DNA of 64,000 nucleotides from Serendipita indica DSM 11827 (Eukaryota; Basidiomycota; Agaricomycetes; Sebacinales; Serendipitaceae): NCBI GenBank assembly GCA_910890315.1, contig CAJVGD010000029.1, positions 1 to 64,000 of the forward strand, read 5' to 3'. Shown piece by piece: positions 60,564 to 64,000 of this stretch (position 1 is its first letter; each line of letters starts with the position of its first letter). The notes under the pieces were generated by a model. It saw only the letters and a program-made list of their open reading frames with translations, ran no database searches and was not told where the DNA came from. The position numbers and the translations under genes were made by a program.

Positions 60564-61030
60564 GTAACGCCCTCGCGCCTGGTGGCACGAGCCCAGTGGG
60601 AGCTCTCGGGATTAGTTAGCTAGTCTCTGACACTCTTACTAGTCTCTTACACTCTCAAGGCGGCGCAGCAGCTCCGCTCTGTCTCATCTCCAGCTCCTAC
60701 TCTTCGTTCCCATCCTTCCGCGTTTCGTCTGGCGCTCTCGCGCGTATATAACCCTCCATAATCTACCTATGCCGTACATAAAGAAGTACCAGAGTCCGAA
60801 TTCCAGCTGTTTCCTCACCGTTCTAAGTTCAACCCCGTTAGCGTCTTGCTTCCCCGCTCGCCTCCATTTTCTTCTTCCAGTCTTCCGTTACTCCTCTACG
60901 CCTCAAGAAGCTTTCTTGGTTTTCAATACGAGGCGAGCTGAGAGGAACTTATTCTGGTGGGTTTCGCATTATAAAATCTAGCGATAATTCCAATAAACTA
61001 AGTATTCGACATAAAATCAGTTCATTTAGA
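60564..61030 (+). mobile_element. fossil LTR-like copy (direct)
   Basis: Starts TGTAACGCCCTC and carries GCGCGTATATAA with promoter-like spacing, matching 59145-59605 in the opposite direction. The two copies face away from each other, so they are not the ends of one LTR element. More likely two separate solo copies, or one rearranged by inversion. Confidence 0.5.
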
Positions 61031-61144
61031 CCTGAATGACCGTGATTTCGTCAGCCAAACGGCGGTAAATACTGGACATGGCATATGCATGTGCCCTCTC
61101 GCCCTGTTTCTCTGAGTTTAAAGCCCTTTAGCCACTCTTCACAT

Positions 61145-64000
61145 CTAAATTCGAAAGTTTGTGAGTGTATGTAATCTCGGCATGAGTGAGTCAAGCTCTT
61201 CACTCCATCGGTCGTGACTTGCTTTGGCCTCCAGATATCGTACGCGAAGCACTATACATAAAGTGAGCTCTAAGGAAGAATCTAAGTGGGTTTGAATACT
61301 TTCTCAAGCCAGTTATCATCATTTGCGTGCGTCCCCACCGCAGTCCGACGCCAGATCCACGAGATGTTGACATTGAAGCCACGCCCAAGTTCTTGAGTGT
61401 ATCGGAACACGTTAGCAGCAGATACATCTGCTGGTAGGAGTGGTTTAAGCTCAGGATTCCGAGCACCACCTAGAACTTCCAGCGCAGCAAAGGTAGCACG
61501 ATACCGGCCCGTATTAAAGTTAATGTCTCGACGAACGCGCTCTATCAGTGATCTGGAGCGTAAGTTCGCGTCATATCCGTGCTGATGGCGATCCCTGTCA
61601 CGTAAAAGTGCGATCTCCTCTGCAAGTCCAGTGCGGAGAGCGCGTAAATAGTCAAACGCTTGCGCTTCTCGTAGCTCCTTCTCAACCTGTCGAGGAATTG
61701 CAAGTTGTTCGTTCCGAGGAGCGTTGAAGGGATGGGAAGTCCATTGCTCAGGAGCGCGGGATCATCCTCCTCATCTTCCTCGTCATGTATATCTAGCGGA
61801 GTACGCGCTTTCCAGTCGTTGATCCTGTCGGCTAATGCGACACGTTTCTGGTTGAGCTCAATGCGCTGCCGCTCTGTTGTGATCGATTGTGAATGTATCT
61901 CTAGCCTCTTCCTGTCGACATTCAGTATCAAAAGAGCATATAATTACCTAACGTACTGATATTCCTCCAAATCGAGGCCGTCATTCACCCAAAAAGCCAG
62001 TGCTGGATAACCATCTGCATTCTCGAGGGCCAGGGGTGGTAGCAGAGCATCAAAACGTGTAAGTTTCTGAATTATTTCAGCACGGGTGGGAGCTGAAGAC
62101 GGTTAGACTTGCACATTAGATTGCAAAACAGGCACAAACCTTGGTCTGCTAGTGTCTGATATATAGATCGACCTTCCTGGTCTATATTGTAATGATCTTC
62201 AAGCTCAGACCATTCCTTCGAGATATTTAGTCTAAACGTCAGGAAAACCTGAGAACGTACTGCAGCCTTTGCCTCTCCAATACTCGCCCGCAGATCGGCA
62301 AGCAATGTTTGGTGCTGAATTAGCATTTCCCGGGTATTTTGTAACCTCTTTGAGAGTGTAGTACCTAGCCGTGCTCAATTGCCTAGACTTGGCACACTAA
62401 CACCGTGACCCGCTCACCCATTTTACATGTCTTCCGCCAGTTCCAATAGTTCAAGTGGAAATTGAGGTTATCCATTCTTCCTCCAGGCGTCATGCGAGAT
62501 GTGCTTCCTGATAAGTGATTAAGGGCACTCCACAGTCTTTCGATGGCTTCCCCATCTGTACGCCCGACCTTCTTGCAGTAGTTGAGTGAATATCGATAAC
62601 GGCATTCTTCCTTGTGAGCTGGAAGGTGAAATTTGGGGCACCAGGAAGATGATTCGAAGATGTGGTGGGAGGCGTAAGAAGGCGGCAAGGTTGTTGAAGC
62701 GAGTCTGAAGTTCCGACGATACTGACATGCAATATCGTAGGTTAATACCAGGTCCTTGATACCACTCATCCTGTGGATGATCTGGGAAATTGCAAAGTCT
62801 GAATTAAAATACCTATACGACTTATTAGGAATCATCATTGCGAACAATAATTGCCTGACCGTTCCCCTTTTGGAGGTCGACGAAGGATTGAGGAATTGCA
62901 TGCACTCATGTCGGCATACACCGCCAGCAAGGCCAGTAACCTCAAGTCTATTGAATCGACTTCGAGATGAGTTGACAGTAGCCTGCAATTTGAACAGTCC
63001 GATGGCTAAACAAATGATGTAAGAGTCTCAATTGCTACTGGGAACAACTTATCTCTTGTCGAGAGCCATTTCCAGATGCAAGATAGTCACTATATTGAAT
63101 CGGATTTGCAAAGAAACCGCCGTCCGACCACAGCACTCTGTCAAGTGGACTGCGACTGTCATGCTTGAGCAAAGTCAGCCGAAAATTGGCGTCAAAGTGT
63201 ACGTAACGTCGGACGAGCCAGCTGATATAACTTGTCGTGAGTGAGAAGCCTTGGAGGTTCGTGATTTCACATACTGTCTATCATTTGGCATGGTTTCAGC
63301 CCAATTCTCCAAAATATTTACTCCCGGTTGAGGGCATGCAGGACATTCCAGACATCTGATCAAGGGGTAGACTGTGTTCTGACTTGTTTCATAGGAGCCA
63401 CTATCTCGCTGTGCAACTAGATAACTCCACTGCCGTGAGATGCGCCGGAATTCTCGAACGCGGTCCTGGTAAGGATGTCAGTCATGAATATTATATGACA
63501 CGAGGGCAACACACTGCTATATTACTCAACCCTTCAAGGTCTGTCAGGCGATAAAGAGACGAGAGATAAGAGTTGGCACTTCCTTTGCTCTCTAAATTGA
63601 GGATACGGAAGTGTTCAAGAAGGTCGAAAGTGAAGGCCGTTTTGGGGTTCTGAATCGAAGCGGAGAACATCCTCGACTTGAACAGCTGCAAGTCTGGTGT
63701 GGTTGAGGAGTCGCAACCACAGAGGGAAACTGAGAGAGCGTGGAAACCATCAATGTGGAGCACCAACAGCTTTCGAGCTCCTGCTGGCATTGGGCATGGG
63801 TAGCCACGATGACCAAGCTGCACGACGAGGCCAAGGTCTGAGAGCGATGATCCTTGCAAATGTGTTCCATTCCATCGCTTAATCTTGTGAAAAGGTGTTT
63901 GAAGATGTGATATGACGATACATTGTGAACAGCGAGGTGTTGTAAAGCAATTGGTACATATGAAGAGTCCTTTTCCCCGGAGTTGCATGCGCATGGGATA
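61145..64000 (-). mobile_element. KDZ transposase gene (5' end beyond the window)
   Basis: The minus-strand gene enters at 64000 with the CxC2 cluster: C-T-N-C, C-S-Q-C, P-F-H-K-I-K-R-W-N-G, Q-L-G-H-R-G-Y-P-C-P. Further exons give F-R-R-I-S-R-Q-W, C-P-A-C-P-Q-P-G, V-H-F-D-A-N-F-R-L, L-E-V-T-G-L-A-G-G-V-C-R-H, then Y-D-I-A-C-Q-Y, G-R-T-D-G-E-A-I-E-R-L-W-S-A-L-N and M-T-P-G-G-R-M-D. These are the diagnostic blocks of KDZ (Kyakuja-Dileera-Zisupton) DNA transposons. The last exon ends with R-Y-L-E-A-K-A-S-H-D-R-W-S-E-E-L at TAG 61145. Short introns separate the parts and most join cleanly, so the gene may be complete, but its start and the element's terminal repeats are not seen. Confidence 0.8.

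Larger units (their letters stand above)
59071..61144. other. repeat-filled spacer
   Basis: Apart from the three fossil LTR-like pieces described, this stretch has no supportable gene. The ~960 bases between the head-to-head copies (59606-60563) carry no long frame. Confidence 0.5.

Noticed and set aside
59145-61030. One complete LTR element
   Set aside because: The terminal copies are inverted rather than direct and the core is too short and non-coding.

Overview
The window looks like a chromosome segment from a filamentous basidiomycete, most probably an Agaricomycete. Reasons seen in the sequence: genes split by many ~45-60 nt GT-AG introns, a KDZ transposase with its CxC2 cysteine cluster, a DUF6534 membrane protein, an ELYS-like nuclear pore protein, and GH44 and GH11 wall-degrading enzymes. 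A Rhizoctonia/Ceratobasidium-like origin would fit, but that is inference.

Left part (0-24 kb): accessory, repeat-rich DNA built around a tandem family of eight genes for small secreted proteins (1417, 5165, 9793, 11602, 13556, 19071, 20846, 22025), with a ninth, divergent member at 50921. All have a signal peptide exon, two short phase-2 introns, and two helical exons in which histidine recurs every seventh residue; most end in R-S-I-D-E-L-D. Promoter, TATA box, leader and intron ends are better conserved than the coding exons. I do not recognise the family; it is the best candidate for an undescribed system here. Member 8 is a decayed copy and member 3 may be. Between the members lie a PC-esterase-like membrane enzyme (5872-7620), a fossil Ty1/copia gag (about 7765-8731), tRNA-like short repeats, and a five-finger C2H2 transcription factor (14694-16638).

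Middle part (22.5-35 kb): core eukaryotic genes, tightly packed: an F-box-like protein, a DUF6534 polytopic membrane protein, an ELYS-like nucleoporin and cohesin subunit SMC1, followed by a single-pass membrane protein. ELYS and SMC1 carry isolated one-base frame slips, mostly at short base runs, that look more like sequence error than decay; SMC1 also needs a 25-nt intron.

Right-middle (37-50 kb): a plant cell wall and secretion block: a GH11 xylanase, two Hva1 TUDOR-domain proteins, two tandem GH44 glycosidases, an MFS-like membrane protein and a ten-cysteine secreted mini-protein, then the ninth His-heptad gene. Together with the PC-esterase this suggests a plant-associated lifestyle.

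Right end (51.7-64 kb): gene-poor. It holds a second dimeric tRNA-like repeat, a ~184-bp higher-order satellite (about 53875-55690), an unrecognised multi-exon gene (56673-59070), two head-to-head fossil LTR-like copies (59145-61030), and a KDZ transposase gene that runs off the right edge.
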